64,000 bases of DNA from Mixophyes australis (lineage: Eukaryota > Chordata > Amphibia > Anura > Limnodynastidae), in NCBI GenBank assembly GCA_036250195.1, contig JAVHZZ010000010.1, positions 109,514,778 through 109,578,777 of the forward strand, given 5' to 3'. Both the position numbers and the translations under genes were made by a program. Positions 1 through 11,389 of the stretch are shown here, in pieces. Under the pieces are notes generated by a model. It was not told the origin of the DNA, did no database searches, and saw only the letters and a program-made list of their open reading frames with translations. Within the stretch, counting starts at the first letter, position 1; every line of letters starts with the position of its first letter.

Positions 1-420
1 CTACTCAGAGGTGACTTGTTCGGGTCCGTTGTTTGTTTGGGCAAATATTAAACAGTTTTAGATTAAAAAATAAAGCAATTATCTGGCTCCTGTAAAAGTT
101 AGTCTGCTGCGGACTTTTCTGACTTTGACAACTGAGTGGTACAGTTGTCAGCCCCGCCCCCTTCGCTTGCTGTGCCGCCATGACAGATACATGAACTAAT
201 GAATGTAGTAATGAAGAGAGATCTCCAATTCTGTATTCATTCATTTATTGTGTAGAAGGGTTCAGTGATGGCGATAGATGTTGTGTCTGTACACAAGCTG
301 GTGTTGGTATCGAGATCACCCGGGTATGGCAACATGAGCGAGTTTAGTTTTCTCATGCACCAGATGCCCTGGGGTATAATGCGAACCATGATTCAAATCC
401 GCGATCCTGGCATGGCCTCT
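1..420. other. Unassigned DNA
   Basis: No gene, tandem repeat or recognisable mobile element is seen. Open frames here are short and show no family motif. Confidence 0.4.
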
Positions 421-454
421 AAGTGCCCATCGTAACCTCCTCTGTCTCTGGGGC

Positions 455-560
455 ACCAACGACCACCAGTATAAAGAGCAGTGGTGGAACTGCTACCAAT
501 GCAAGGGGGACCGGAGATGAAGGGGTCCCAGCAAAGCCAGGCCGTCCCTCCAAGACCCCC
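455..560. repeat. MITE-like fragment (GTGGAACT family)
   Basis: The stretch beginning AGTGGTGGAACTGCTACC and continuing into a purine-rich segment resembles the ends of the GGTGGAACTAGCG elements seen twice near 61 kb in this window. It is probably a fragment of a related non-autonomous DNA transposon. The match is by eye and short; neither second end nor target duplication was found. Confidence 0.3.
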
Positions 561-734
561 ACTCTACTCTCAGAAGAGCATGAGCCTCTATCGATCATGC
601 GCGGTTACGGCATGCAGAGCGGATACAATGTATCACTCTTATCCCTGAATTTTATATAACATAGGATACAAACCAAGGACCTCACTCATCAAGGAACACA
701 GAATGAACGGAATGTAAAGATACGTCTGGTGATG

Positions 735-878
735 ATATCTCATAGAGTGTAAGCTTGCGGGCAAGGCCCTCTTACCTGTATGTCTGCATTGCCCAGTACT
801 GTTTTATGACTATGTTTCTCCCCAATTGTAAAGCGCTACAGAATTTTCTGGCGCTATATAAATAAATGATTCTGATAT
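735..878 (+). repeat. Retroposon 3' tail (LINE/SINE type)
   Basis: The text runs GTGTAAGCTTGCGGGCAAGG, then a CCCAATTGTAAAGCGCTAC block, then GGCGCTATATAAATAAATGA. The last block is the same tail found at the ends of the tRNA-derived SINEs in this window, suggesting a shared LINE partner. Only the 3' part is present, on the plus strand. Confidence 0.5.
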
Positions 879-1970
879 CAGCATTAACCTGCAGTTTCCT
901 AAACCATCATGAGGAAATTTATACAGGACATTTTGGTATAAAGATGTCATTTTCAGTATTTGTATTAGGAACGTATAGACTCTCTCTGGTGGTTTTCCTG
1001 CAACATAAAATAATTGACTTACAGCGCAGGGAAAAAACACCTAAACGTTATTACCAGGTCGACCTTGCACAGTTTTCTATATTGGTTTAATTACTTTCTA
1101 TGCATCTTAATTGTTGTCCAGCTGAACTAAGAAGCTGAATGTGCCAACGTTTCCCTCATTACGTCTAATAACGGAGCAGAAACCGCCTGTACATATGTTA
1201 TTATAATCACTGCTCCAGCAGCTTTATCAGCTGGAAACTGCTCTCTGTGGTGGGTAAATATAAATAGGAATTAACTCTTCCTGCTCTGTGTCTGTTTCCC
1301 ATCAGTCCATTGCCCCGCAGGGGGTAAATAGACTTCATCAGAACCCACCAAAACTCAGGAACATATGGTATCTATACATTGCAGGTATAAAAGGAATATT
1401 GATTAATTGTGCGTACATAGAACTCAGTATGGGGCGGTGGGGAAATCAGATTAAGAAAAAACTTGAATTCATTCAATGGGAAAAATCTAAAATGTTCTGG
1501 AAATTTGTGTCCTGTATGGTGAAGTCATTTCTGACTATTCTGATTTTGAAGTGTAAACTTGTCTTAGATCAAAAACCTTAATTCAGTCTGGAAATTTTTG
1601 CTCACACGGATATAGCACACCTTTCACCACCCAAACCTCCACTGATCGTGCCCAAAGTATTCCCCAATTCAGTGGAATCACCTGCTTGCCGAACCTCGCG
1701 CCAAAAGTGTTGAGTTTTCGGGAGAAGGGGACAGGAAAGATTTGGGGGCAAATGAACAGAGTTTATTTCTAAGCTGCGTTTTCCACAGCTATTGAGAAAC
1801 TGATGCCAGCTATTGTCGAACTACATGTCCCAGCATGCACTGCTTGCCATTGACTGTAAATCCTCACACAGACACACGTTAAAATAAAGTTTATTTGAAT
1901 AAAATATTCACCGGAAACGCTCCTTCGCCACTTTAGCCTTTGTTGATTTTTTTGCCTTTGTAATTCAATA
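879..1970. other. Unassigned DNA
   Basis: No coding family motif is visible. A short AACTACATGTCCCAGCATGC block at 1820-1839 resembles the arm of the fold-back MITE at 37.3 kb, so an old repeat fragment is likely there. Confidence 0.35.
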
Positions 1971-1971
1971 T

Positions 1972-2065
1972 AAGAACATACAAACTCCACACACATATGT
2001 CTATGGCCAGAACCAAACTCTTGACCCCAGCACTGTGTGGCAGCAATGCTAACCACTGTGCAGCT
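1972..2065 (-). repeat. V-SINE-like SINE, 5' head remnant
   Basis: Read on the minus strand this contains the GTGGTTAGCATTGCTGCC block and the TGTGGAGTTTGTATGTTCT core shared with the better SINE copies at 10441, 43103 and 51341. Only the tRNA-like head and the first part of the core remain, with many changes. Confidence 0.55.
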
Positions 2066-2089
2066 ATTTGTATCCTAAGTAGGTGTAGT

Positions 2090-3230
2090 GAATTAGAACT
2101 GAGGGATGGATTAGGCCAGAGGGAGATTTAAAGCTGTGGTTTGTGTACATGACTATTTGGATCACTGAGGTTTAACAAAAGTTAGTAGGTGTGGTAATGT
2201 ATACACAAGTGTCATGAAGGGGCGGGGACAAGGGAACAGTTTAAAAGAGTGGGAGGAGTTAGCTCACTCTCTTGTCCCAGAGAAGCAATTCCCACCCTCC
2301 CATTCCCGATTCCTGGTTCCAGTGTTCGCTACCTGATCGAGGTACAGCCTGTCCTGCTTCTGTACAAATGGCCATAGGATGAGTGGGCCAGTTCTTCCAG
2401 TGAAGTGTTGGTGCAGGCTGGAGGTATGATAATACAACCAGGGTGCAAGTGATCAGAACAAGAGAAGGAGATTTTCAAAGACCACAACAGCCTCTAGTAG
2501 AACGTAGGTACTGCAAGAGCTGTACAAAATATGACAAGAGAGGACATAAGCCGAATGCACTTAAAATCATGTGTGTGTGTGTGTATTCTGTCATTCATTT
2601 ACCCATTCAGGGGTACGTCTCCTGCATAGCCAGCCAATAATATCCATGGGGAGGTTCCAGTCTCCACTATATATGCTATATATTCTCCTTCTCAATGCAT
2701 GCTGGGTCTCTTGGTTTCCTGCACCGTATACCTCCCACCCACCCGGCTATGGTAATGTTATTTGTTTTCATGTATGTACTAACCTTTTCTTTCCTACACA
2801 GAGGAGGCAGAGTTGGTAGGAGAACTATTAAGCATATGGTATTACCAATCATTGGTAGGGGGTCACTGCCCCCTTTGAAGTAACATGTCTCTTAGTCCTT
2901 TTATGTGGAGGACTCCTTGACGGGTGTTGTGTGGGGGCATCACTGCCGAGTCCAGAGGGGGCGTAGTCACGCTATTTCCAAAAGTTTTAACAACGGTCAA
3001 TTGTAAAGGATAACTTCCTGGAACCAGTGGGTAACTATCTGACCTCCACTGTTGGCTTTGCATTTAGTTTGGTTTACTGCCCTGCTCTGGCCCCCACCTT
3101 TTTCGGCAATCATTTAATTAAATCAAATAAATACTGTGACCTTTGCCAAATCTAAATATGTGTTTGCGTGGTTATTATATGGTAAATACACTTATAATAA
3201 ATATACATCAGGAGGAGGTTGGGTGCATGA
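2090..3230. other. Possible decayed LTR-like sequence
   Basis: Two parts look promoter- or LTR-like: 2210-2330 (GC-rich block, then TTTAAAAG, then a CT-rich leader) and 2890-3190 (ending in TTTAATTAAATCAAATAAAT, a plausible poly(A) region). A (GT)n run lies at 2568-2582. I found no paired LTR, primer-binding site or target duplication, so this is a weak suggestion. Confidence 0.2.
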
Positions 3231-3275
3231 AAAATGAGAAACATCGACACTGTGCAGTTTGATAACAGTCCTAAC

Positions 3276-3594
3276 ACAGCCTATCAGGAGAGACTAGTTC
3301 CAAAGTAGCCACACCCTTAGTATCAGAGACAGCCTATCAGGAGAGACTAGTTCCAAAGTAGCCACACCCTTAGTATCAGAGACAGCCTATCAGGAGAGAC
3401 TAGTTACAAAGTAGCCACACCCTTAGTATCAGGGACAGCCTATCAGTAGAGACTAGTTCCAAAGTAACCACACACTTAGTATCAGGGACAGCCTATCAGA
3501 AGAGACTAGTTCCAAAGTAACCACACCATTAGTATCAGAGACAGACTATCAGGAGAAACTAGTTACAAAGTAGCCACACCCTCAGGATCAGACA
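3276..3594. repeat. 53-bp tandem repeat, 6 copies
   Basis: Units start at 3276, 3329, 3382, 3435, 3488 and 3541. Each begins ACAGCCTATCAGGAGAGACT and ends in TTAGTATCAGAG. The first three units are nearly identical; the later ones carry scattered substitutions, and the last is the most diverged. No spacers separate the units. Confidence 0.9.
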
Positions 3595-3599
3595 CAGGA

Positions 3600-4189
3600 T
3601 CGGGGACAGCTCTCTATGAGGTGTGTGCTGTTCAGTGTGGAGGTAGGTGGGCATTGGGAAGGGATTTGGTGGCTGGTCTGGTAGTTATATAATCTGGTGG
3701 TGTCCATGCTTTGGGTACCTCTGGTGTTGAAACAGCAACTAAATCCATGTTACTGTTTGTTTACTGAAGGTCTTATCGGCTAACCATGAATCCCGGATTA
3801 ATAATAGTAAAAATCCTGGGAAGCAGTATCCAGTTTTTGGTGTGATGGTAAATTAGTCTGACCACGGTTTGTATTTTGTTCCCCCTGCTTCACAATCACC
3901 ATTTGTTATAACGTTATGTGTACTTATCTACAGCAACAAATGCTCCTAATAGATGACTGTACTGTATGTCAGGATCAATGTAAGTTTCCCGGCTTATAAA
4001 AAAAAAAACATCCTCAGGTCTGTTTCGGGTTATAATTTTCCATTTAAAAAAACCCACATCTGTGTTTGTGTTCTATTTATGCTTATTAAAGACCCTGAGA
4101 CGTTGGTGTACTTGCCCCTCCGCGGTGTGTAAATGTCAGTACACATATACACTCCAGTCATCGACATTACAAACATGTCTATTTAAATT
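3600..4189. other. Unassigned DNA
   Basis: Nothing recognisable apart from short A-rich runs. Confidence 0.35.
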
Positions 4190-4760
4190 CTCCCCATCAT
4201 ACGACAGGTAGATGAATTATCTTACAGAGGACACCTCCGTCTAATTGAAAGGTCGTTTAGCTTCTCATTGTCTTGTAAGTAAAATTAATGGAATTTCTCA
4301 TCTCATTTTCATCTTGATTTGTTTACAAACTAATAAATATTTATTTATTTTGCCGATGAAGGGCTCCTGGTTGGGTAATTAGTGCACATATGGTGCGATC
4401 AGTTTCTGAGACGCGCCTCTGCATTTTATTACGGCCATGAGTCTTTTCATCAGTGCTAATTTGCCTGATTAGATATTACGTTGCGCCACCACTAAACCTA
4501 CAACATGGCCTTTAAACAAGGAGAAAAAAAAAACATCCACAGTCAGTAAAACGAGAGGCCTATTTGCAAACGCATTTAAAACCTGTTAAGTGTTATAGCA
4601 GGAAATTATACAAACAAGGCTTCAATTCAACAACTTCCACAAATCTAATTAAACACAGCTCTTTAGCAGGAATGATTATTGTAGATAATCTTTTCAATGA
4701 ATACATAATTTTGCTTTTGACTAAAATGTTCAACTGCGGATAAGAATGCTGTAGGAAGAC
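4190..4760. other. Repeat-free, TAATTA-rich DNA (candidate conserved non-coding element)
   Basis: No repeat family or tandem structure is seen. The text contains TTTACAAACTAATAAATATT, TGGGTAATTAGTGCACATAT and GCTAATTTGCCTGATTAG, with several homeodomain- and forkhead-like motifs. Such composition is common in vertebrate developmental enhancers, but also in plain AT-rich DNA. Conservation is not testable here. Confidence 0.2.
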
Positions 4761-6469
4761 TGGCGGAGACTCGCGGGGGAGATGACGGAGGATTATCGTC
4801 TGGATGACGAGAATCTACGCTACGTGTTTACCACGGATCACTCAATTCTTTTTGTTTTAATGTTTACAGAACATGACAAGAAAGTGAAATAACAGATTTT
4901 ATTGTGTTCAATCCATTTTCTAAACTTTCCCTGACCGCGAGCAATATAACACCCTGTGATATACGGTATGTTGGCAGTTTATCAGTAAATAATGATAAGA
5001 ATAATATACCTGACAGGAACAACATGGCTCCCTGCAGACAGGAGGCAGACATTTTGTATATCTCAATGGATGTGTTGTGGAGCATTATGAAATGTTAACG
5101 TTAGTGATGAACACAACAATTTATTATTAATCTGAATATATTTTGACCTGAAATGATATGAGGCCGACCATAAGACTGTGAGTGCTGCACAGATGAGACT
5201 AGTTATTCAAAATTGTAATTGAAGTATTTGGATAATGCGAAACAATCCACCAATTAAGTGAAGTAAAAACCTCTCTTCCCAATATATGTAGAGAGGGCTG
5301 CCGTTTTGTTGAAAAAAATCCATATTCTGAGTCTGTCAGTTATGGTTCATCATCAGTGATGTCACTAGTTCCTAGTAAACGGCTGGTTCAGCCTACACAA
5401 CATGGCTGCCTCCACTGCACACAGTCAGGTGACTTTTTCCTAGAGATCGGATAAGCTGCATTTTCAGGACTGGTTTAACCTACATAACGGCTGCCTCCAC
5501 AAGCCCAAAAGCCAGATGCAGGAGCCCTTTATAACCCAATATGGCATAGTATTTGGGATGCTAGGTTCCCATCCATATGAGCGAACATTTTAAATAACCC
5601 GTCCCTAATCTGCTTAAACACTGACCCTCAGTCAGCTTGAAATGCTCTAGTGTTTGTCAAAGCTCCGGCCATTTCAGTATAAGCCCCGCTCCTTTCAAGG
5701 TTGTCGATTAGGGACTGCCCATCTGAAATCGGGATTGTCGGGAAGTACGCCCAGTGATCACCATCCTTCATGTATCCATTGCCCCAGGAACGGGGTATTG
5801 CTGCCTTCTGTTCTATCTTTTTGGATTTGAGCTATGATCTGACCATTCTTGGACTCTTATTGCCCTGACTATGTCTGATATCAGGCTGATATATAGTGAC
5901 AATACCATGGAGGCCATGAAAAGTCCGAGCATCCATTAAATCTATGATGGACATTAGACTCCATGTACCAAATATCACTAGTAGCCATTGGTCCCTCTTG
6001 TTCCTCTTAGAGATTGTTACAGCCCTATAAAGGCAACGCAACTGTATCTAAAATAGCAGATCTCCATTTCCATTTATAGCAGTCAATTGGCATTATATTC
6101 CTAATACATTGCAGTGGTCTTGTTATAAAATGATTCTGTAACCTGTCCCCAGGCCTCACCAATGAGGCACCAATCACCTTCCAGAAGTACAGGTGATGGG
6201 AGACCTCAGGTCTGAGACCAACAATCCTAAACTGATTGGTTTGACACCTCAGTGTGTATTGTTCTGTCCATCTCATTTTTACTAATCTCTACTTATTTCT
6301 TATTGACGGTGTAATAACTGTCAGTCGGCAGATACATGACGGAAGGTAGAATTTCTACCCATTTTCGGTGACACAGTGAGCCTGAACGAGGAATGTATAT
6401 GACGTATCTTCACATCTGCTTCTTCTTGAATACGGACGTGCGTATGACCGATGTACATGTGATTTCAAA
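4761..6469. other. Unassigned DNA
   Basis: No gene or clear element. Around 5690-5780 a GGGACTGCCCATCTGAAATC block looks like old repeat DNA, but I could not define ends. Confidence 0.35.
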
Positions 6470-6522
6470 AAAACAAAAAACGCTCATTGCATTTGTTTTG
6501 CGTTCCTTGATGAATGAGGCCC
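6470..6522 (-). repeat. End of a GGGCCTGATTCATT-family MITE
   Basis: CCTTGATGAATGAGGCCC is a diverged right terminus of the element family that occurs complete at 48315-48647 and 47855-48893. The matching left end was not found nearby. Confidence 0.45.
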
Positions 6523-8266
6523 ACTATATCTCTGCTTCTCATCTTTATACTTATTAAATGCATATAAACAGGATCCATGCAGGATGCTGAATATCAGGGA
6601 GGGACAACTTGAACCATTTGTCCTTTCCGTTACGAAATCTCCAAAATATGTTTGTACTTTTTTTGCTCACTACACGAATGTCTGATAATTACGCCTCTTG
6701 CGCTCAGTGCAGCTTTACTGGCTCCAGACTAATTAGGTTTACAGGAAATATTGGATTAACTTTGCCAACTACATCTTAATTAATGCATTTATCTTGGACT
6801 CTTCTTCAGCATATTCTTATTTTTTTTAATCTGTTTATATATCACCACTATCATTAAATTAAATCACATTTCTTTCTAGCCTTGAAGAATCTTAGTCCGG
6901 TTTTCATATGCTAAATGTTTTCTTTTTCTCTAAATACTTTGCAAACTTTCAGCCCCCAGTGAAAGCTGCTAAAAATACACTGCACTTACTTAATCTTGGA
7001 CATTTGATCCTTCATTTACCGTTGTTCTTTGGTGTTTGAGGTGTTTTAAAAAGAAGATTTAGCATAATTCTAATTATGTATAAACATAAAGTTATAAAGT
7101 TGTTGTTTGTTTTATGTAGGTGGTTTATGGAGGACGTAGATCTAGACGGAAGATGAAAAATACAATCCGAATATCCCATCTGCTGTGATTGGCTGTCAAT
7201 GACTAGATATAAATCTTCTTTGCCCTTAGTTAATTCTCAGAGCCTTTGCTGTGATTGGGATTGTTTCCCTCTGAAGAATATTAGAGGCAGCCAATGACAG
7301 CATCAGAATTCATCCAGTGGACTTGCGGATGGGACAGACGTTGTGGTCTTACCCCGGGATAAACGTCCACAGAATTCCAGTGAACACAACTTGTCAGTGG
7401 CCCGTTGGTTAGTGTTATTCTGTCTGACCTCCTAAAACTGACTCTGCTTGTTATAGGACCCTGATTGTGACATTAATTAACACAAGTCAAATTTGCCATC
7501 TTGCCAATATGAAGTGTCAGCCACAGACCCCATGAGAGAAGAACCCCCCTCCCCCCCCCCCGGTGGGAAATGTATCTCAGCTTGTTTGTTGGTTATTTAA
7601 CCAGAATAATTCTCAGGTCTCTGTATAATCTTTTATTTACAGAATAAGGCCACTTACTGTCCCATCTCACTGCAGCTCTTCCAAACAGCAGAGATGTCGT
7701 CACTGTGACTGGATCCAAGACCAGCTGGAATCTGGCGATGGGATTTGTACCTTCCTCATCTACATGCAGAGAAGTTTGTGCTATTGGGTGTGACATATTA
7801 TTCACAATTATTATTCCTGAATGGAGGCCAAACTTTTCTGTTTTTAAGTAGTTTCTGGATGATATTTGGATACTTATTTCCAGTAACTGCCTGTTTGAAA
7901 GAAGTTGCAGAGAAGGACTGGAGATTAAAATATATTTTCCTTCCAATTAAACTCAGCCTAATGGACGGCAGCGGGGCCAGAGGGGAAGAACTCTGGATAA
8001 CAGCTGAATGCGTCCACTCAGTCCTCGCCTCTCTATTTATCGCGCACATGTCCGGTCACATATTTCATCAAATGTCTGGGCCATACAAGACAAATCTGGA
8101 GTAATTACTTAGATTTGCTCCTTCTTTATAAAAACGTATAATTTAAAAAGCACAGTTCCAATATTACTAAAATGTCTGGTTTATTCGATATGTTGTGTTA
8201 TACCCTAAGAATTACCCAATTTAAAATAGTGACTAACTGCACAGTACAACTATTCTTATATTATTA

Positions 8267-8269
<3 letters not shown>
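6523..8269. other. Unassigned DNA with a poly-C run
   Basis: Contains a poly-C tract near 7546-7561. Overlapping open frames of about 117-119 codons on both strands at 7593-8104 show no motif and shadow each other, so I do not call a gene. Confidence 0.35.

Positions 8270-8303
<34 letters not shown>
8270..8303. repeat. (TA)n microsatellite
   Basis: An uninterrupted TA dinucleotide run of about 34 bp. Confidence 0.95.
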
Positions 8304-8305
<2 letters not shown>

Positions 8306-9249
8306 CATAATCAATCTTACAGTATATACATCTGCATAGTACCACTTCTCTTGTGTTGCATGTTATAGGTCAATGTCAGACTGGAAACTCCACTACTTGC
8401 AGTGTTGGACTGGGGCATGAAGCACCCACTGGGTGAATGCAATGATAGGCCAATAAAATATAGTTTGTGCAGGAGGGCGTGGCCAGCTAGAGGGGTGAGG
8501 TCAGCCGCTAGAGGGGCGAGGTCAGCCACTGGAGAGCAATATATGGACACCACTGTAGCACCTCAGCGCTGCAAAGCTTCTTCCAATAAATCTGCTTTTT
8601 TCAGTTCCCCCGCTGCCAGTCTGAAGTCTGTGAATAAGTGATAACATCAGCCAGGCAGTGGAAGATTTGGATCAAGTAACAGTGGCATCCATATAATTAA
8701 CTAAAAAATTAAACTTTAGTCATTTGAAGAAGTTAAAAGAAAATAAAACATTTTATATGAGTAATAATATATTATCTATATTTTAAATATTTTGCACTGA
8801 ATTCTAAAAAATACAATATATTTATAATAACAATATGACATAAAACTACTGTACATGCACTTACCTATATCAAATTGAATGTAATTTCATCTTTCTTTCT
8901 CTCTCCTCTGTCTTCTGATGTCTGATAGGGGAGAGTGGTGGCAGGTGAGGAACAGCAGCAGGGGATGTTGCCAAAAGGAGCAAGCCCTGAGTTCAAGCCG
9001 TGGGAAATCCCCATGTTATAAATATGACTGTACTGCCGTAAGAATTCATTTATGATTTAGCGTTCTTAGCAGTTAGTATTGCGTCACGTATGAGGTTTAT
9101 TTTATTTTGCCAAGTCGAGGATCCCTGGATGTATTACAGATGGAGAGCCTGGATCTAGCTTAGAGATAAAGTGGGTGAATGAGGGCAGTGTAGGGGTGTT
9201 GTTATTTCAAAGTCTTTTTACAGCAGACCGTTTTATTTAAAAAAATTTT
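8304..9249. other. Unassigned DNA
   Basis: A short direct repeat GAGGTCAGCC(G/A)CT occurs at about 8496-8530. Nothing else is recognised. Confidence 0.35.
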
Positions 9250-9600
9250 TAGAGCACTACAGGTCCCAGCGGGCCCTTTGTACCAGGGCATGCTGGTACT
9301 TGTGTACCTGGGCATGCTGGGGCCTGCAGTGCACCGGGACAATATGGATTCTTACTATCAAATAATCATTATCCCACACCCACAGGGGTGTAGGAAGAGG
9401 TTAAACCTGGGGGGGGCTCATTTTTTTTCCGCGGACCCGATCTACCTCGAGAATCCAACCCCATGCTGACCATTAGCATTAAGGCAGGGGGACCCCATGC
9501 TTCTTGCCCACATATTTTGCTACAACCAGCCTTGGCTGGCAGCACTAGGGTGGTCAAGCAGTTTGGGGAGTGGGGGCGTCACGCCTTTTGTGTTTAACAT
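9250..9600. repeat. Old interspersed repeat fragment, family unknown
   Basis: Contains duplicated GGGCATGCTGG blocks at 9285-9322 and a run of G at 9410-9416, in a GC-rich island unlike its surroundings. I cannot name the family or define the ends. Confidence 0.25.
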
Positions 9601-10440
9601 TTGTTGCCATTTTTTTTTCCCATGCATTTATTTTCCCGCTGTGCCGTTTTAAATCTTGGGATTTATGTCAACATTTTGACTGATGATTTTACAACCCTGC
9701 ACACATTTTACATGCCGACATTATGAACATGTAGACAATATGACTGCCAACCTTATAACTGTGTAGACATTATAAAAGTTGACATTTTGGTGTACACATC
9801 TTCACTGTCGACATTTAATATCCGATAAATATGCCCTTATGTTTTATTGTTATATTCCAAAACTGAATTATCCATCGCACACTTTGGAAAAGTCTATTGT
9901 CTCTACTATGATCATTCACCAAACGCCAGACGGTGTATTTTTTGCATATATTTCTAAACTGTAAGGTGGAGGACAGCGCACACAAGCAAACAGAATGCAA
10001 AAAAATTTAGAATATAAAAGATGTAAACATAGATTAGATAGAGAACAATAACATTCTGATTTTGTATATAGTAATCTCATTTTCTGCTTTACAGTTTCAA
10101 ACTATTATAGCAACCTTAAATATTTAAAACTGAAAACGAAACAATTTTCATTTTATCCTCTTGCATTACAACATAACGTGAGTTATGGCTGTATTTAAAG
10201 AACATTTCCATACATTGAATTTCCTAAGAGAGAAATTGCTTTATCTCCTGCAATTATTCTAACACTCCGGTTTAGTACATCACTGCTGAGGGAACCGGTC
10301 TGCAGGGACAATGAGGGAAGAGAATGAGCGCTGTTAAACATGTAAACACAGAAAATAAAGTAACTGGTGATGTCCGGGGCGCAGTAAGACAACTGGAAGA
10401 CTGCCGGTCCAGCTTGTTTCCTTATACATCTGGTATATTC
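9601..10440. other. Unassigned DNA
   Basis: Between 9660 and 9830 the words TGACATT and GTAGACA recur irregularly, suggesting a decayed simple or tandem repeat. Nothing else is recognised. Confidence 0.3.
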
Positions 10441-10764
10441 ATATCATCATCACCATTTATTTATATAGCGCCACTAATTCCGCAGCGCTGTACAGAGAAC
10501 TCACTCACATCAGTCCCTGCCCCATTGGAGCTTACAATCTAAATTCCCTAACACACACACAGACTAGGGTCAATTGTTAGCGGCCAATTAACCTAGCAGT
10601 ATTATTTTTGGCGTGTGGGAGGAAACAGGAGCACCCGGAGGAAACCCACGCAAACACGACGAGAACATGCAAACTCCTCACAGCTAAGGCCATGGTTGGG
10701 AATTGAACTCAAGACCCCAGTGCTGAGAGGCAGAAGTGCTAACCACTTAGCCACCGTGCTGCAG
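10441..10764 (-). mobile_element. tRNA-derived SINE (V-SINE-like), near full length
   Basis: Read on the minus strand: GCAGCACGGTGGCTAAGTGG holds a polymerase III A box (TGGCTAAGTGG), and GTTCAATTCC is a B box. A conserved core follows (TGTGAGGAGTTTGCATGTTC... CTCCGGGTGCTC). The 3' part then ends GGCGCTATATAAATAAATGG followed by ATG-like triplets. This order (tRNA head, core, LINE-like tail) is that of V-SINE / DANA / HE1-type elements; the family assignment is from memory. It ends just 22 bp before the putative LTR at 10787. Confidence 0.8.
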
Positions 10765-10802
10765 AACACATGACATGATTTACATGTGTAACGGGTCAGG
10801 TC

Positions 10803-11389
10803 CAGTGGCGGATCCAGGGGTGATGAGATAATGACTGACGAACTAATTACACACTGTAATTATAAAGGGGGAAAAACTGTCCAAACACAAGGATTGTTTT
10901 TTTTAAAAAAATTCATTTTATTTTCACCTATTTGTAAAGTAGAGTCATAGCAGCACAACGAGAAGAGCAAATTACATTTTAATCAATAGTATTATTAATA
11001 ATTGGCTTGTTCTAAATTTGTTATTGTGGATTGCAACTGTCTACAACATACATACTATATATATTAATGTCCAGTATTGCAGTATCTGTAGCGCCAATAC
11101 AGTGGCGGATCCAGGGGGGGGGGCGATCGCCCCCCCCCCCCCCTAGCAGGGGCTTGCTGCCGGCGGCTGCACACTGTGCAGGTCCATTCAGCAGTGACAG
11201 TGTGCTGCCCGACTGCTCTGATTGTGTTTTAAACACAATCAGAGCAGCGGGGCAGCACACTGTCACTGCCGAGCGGACCTGCACATACTGTGCAGCCGCC
11301 GGCAGCCTTAGAAATTAGAAAGGGGGCGAGGCCTAAATCGCACCCCCTAAAATCGCCCGGGGTATAGCAATAGTCTGGATCCGCCCCTG
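10803..11389. mobile_element. hAT-type non-autonomous element nested in the LTR
   Basis: The left end CAGTGGCGGATCCAGGGG and right end CTGGATCCGCCCCTG are inverted repeats. They are flanked by 8-bp near-duplicates GTCAGGTC (10795-10802) and GTCAGGTG (11390-11397), as expected for hAT elements. A second copy of the left end starts at 11101, so the element is composite or contains another copy. It has no coding capacity. Confidence 0.5.
11101..11389. repeat. Palindromic MITE unit with G/C homopolymers
   Basis: The centre at about 11229 (TTTTAAA) separates two arms that match almost throughout: GCTGCCGGCGGCTGCACA, GTGACAGTGTGCTGCCC and GCTCTGATTGTG are mirrored by complements on the other side. 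The arms are about 75 bp. Runs of G and C flank the unit near its left end. The transcript would fold into a long hairpin. Confidence 0.75.

Noticed and set aside
7593..8104. Overlapping frames of about 117-119 codons on opposite strands
   Set aside because: They shadow one another and have no family motif; chance open frames of this length are expected in 64 kb.
11031..11318. Frames of about 90 codons on both strands at 11.0-11.3 kb
   Set aside because: They read through the palindromic MITE and its G/C homopolymers.
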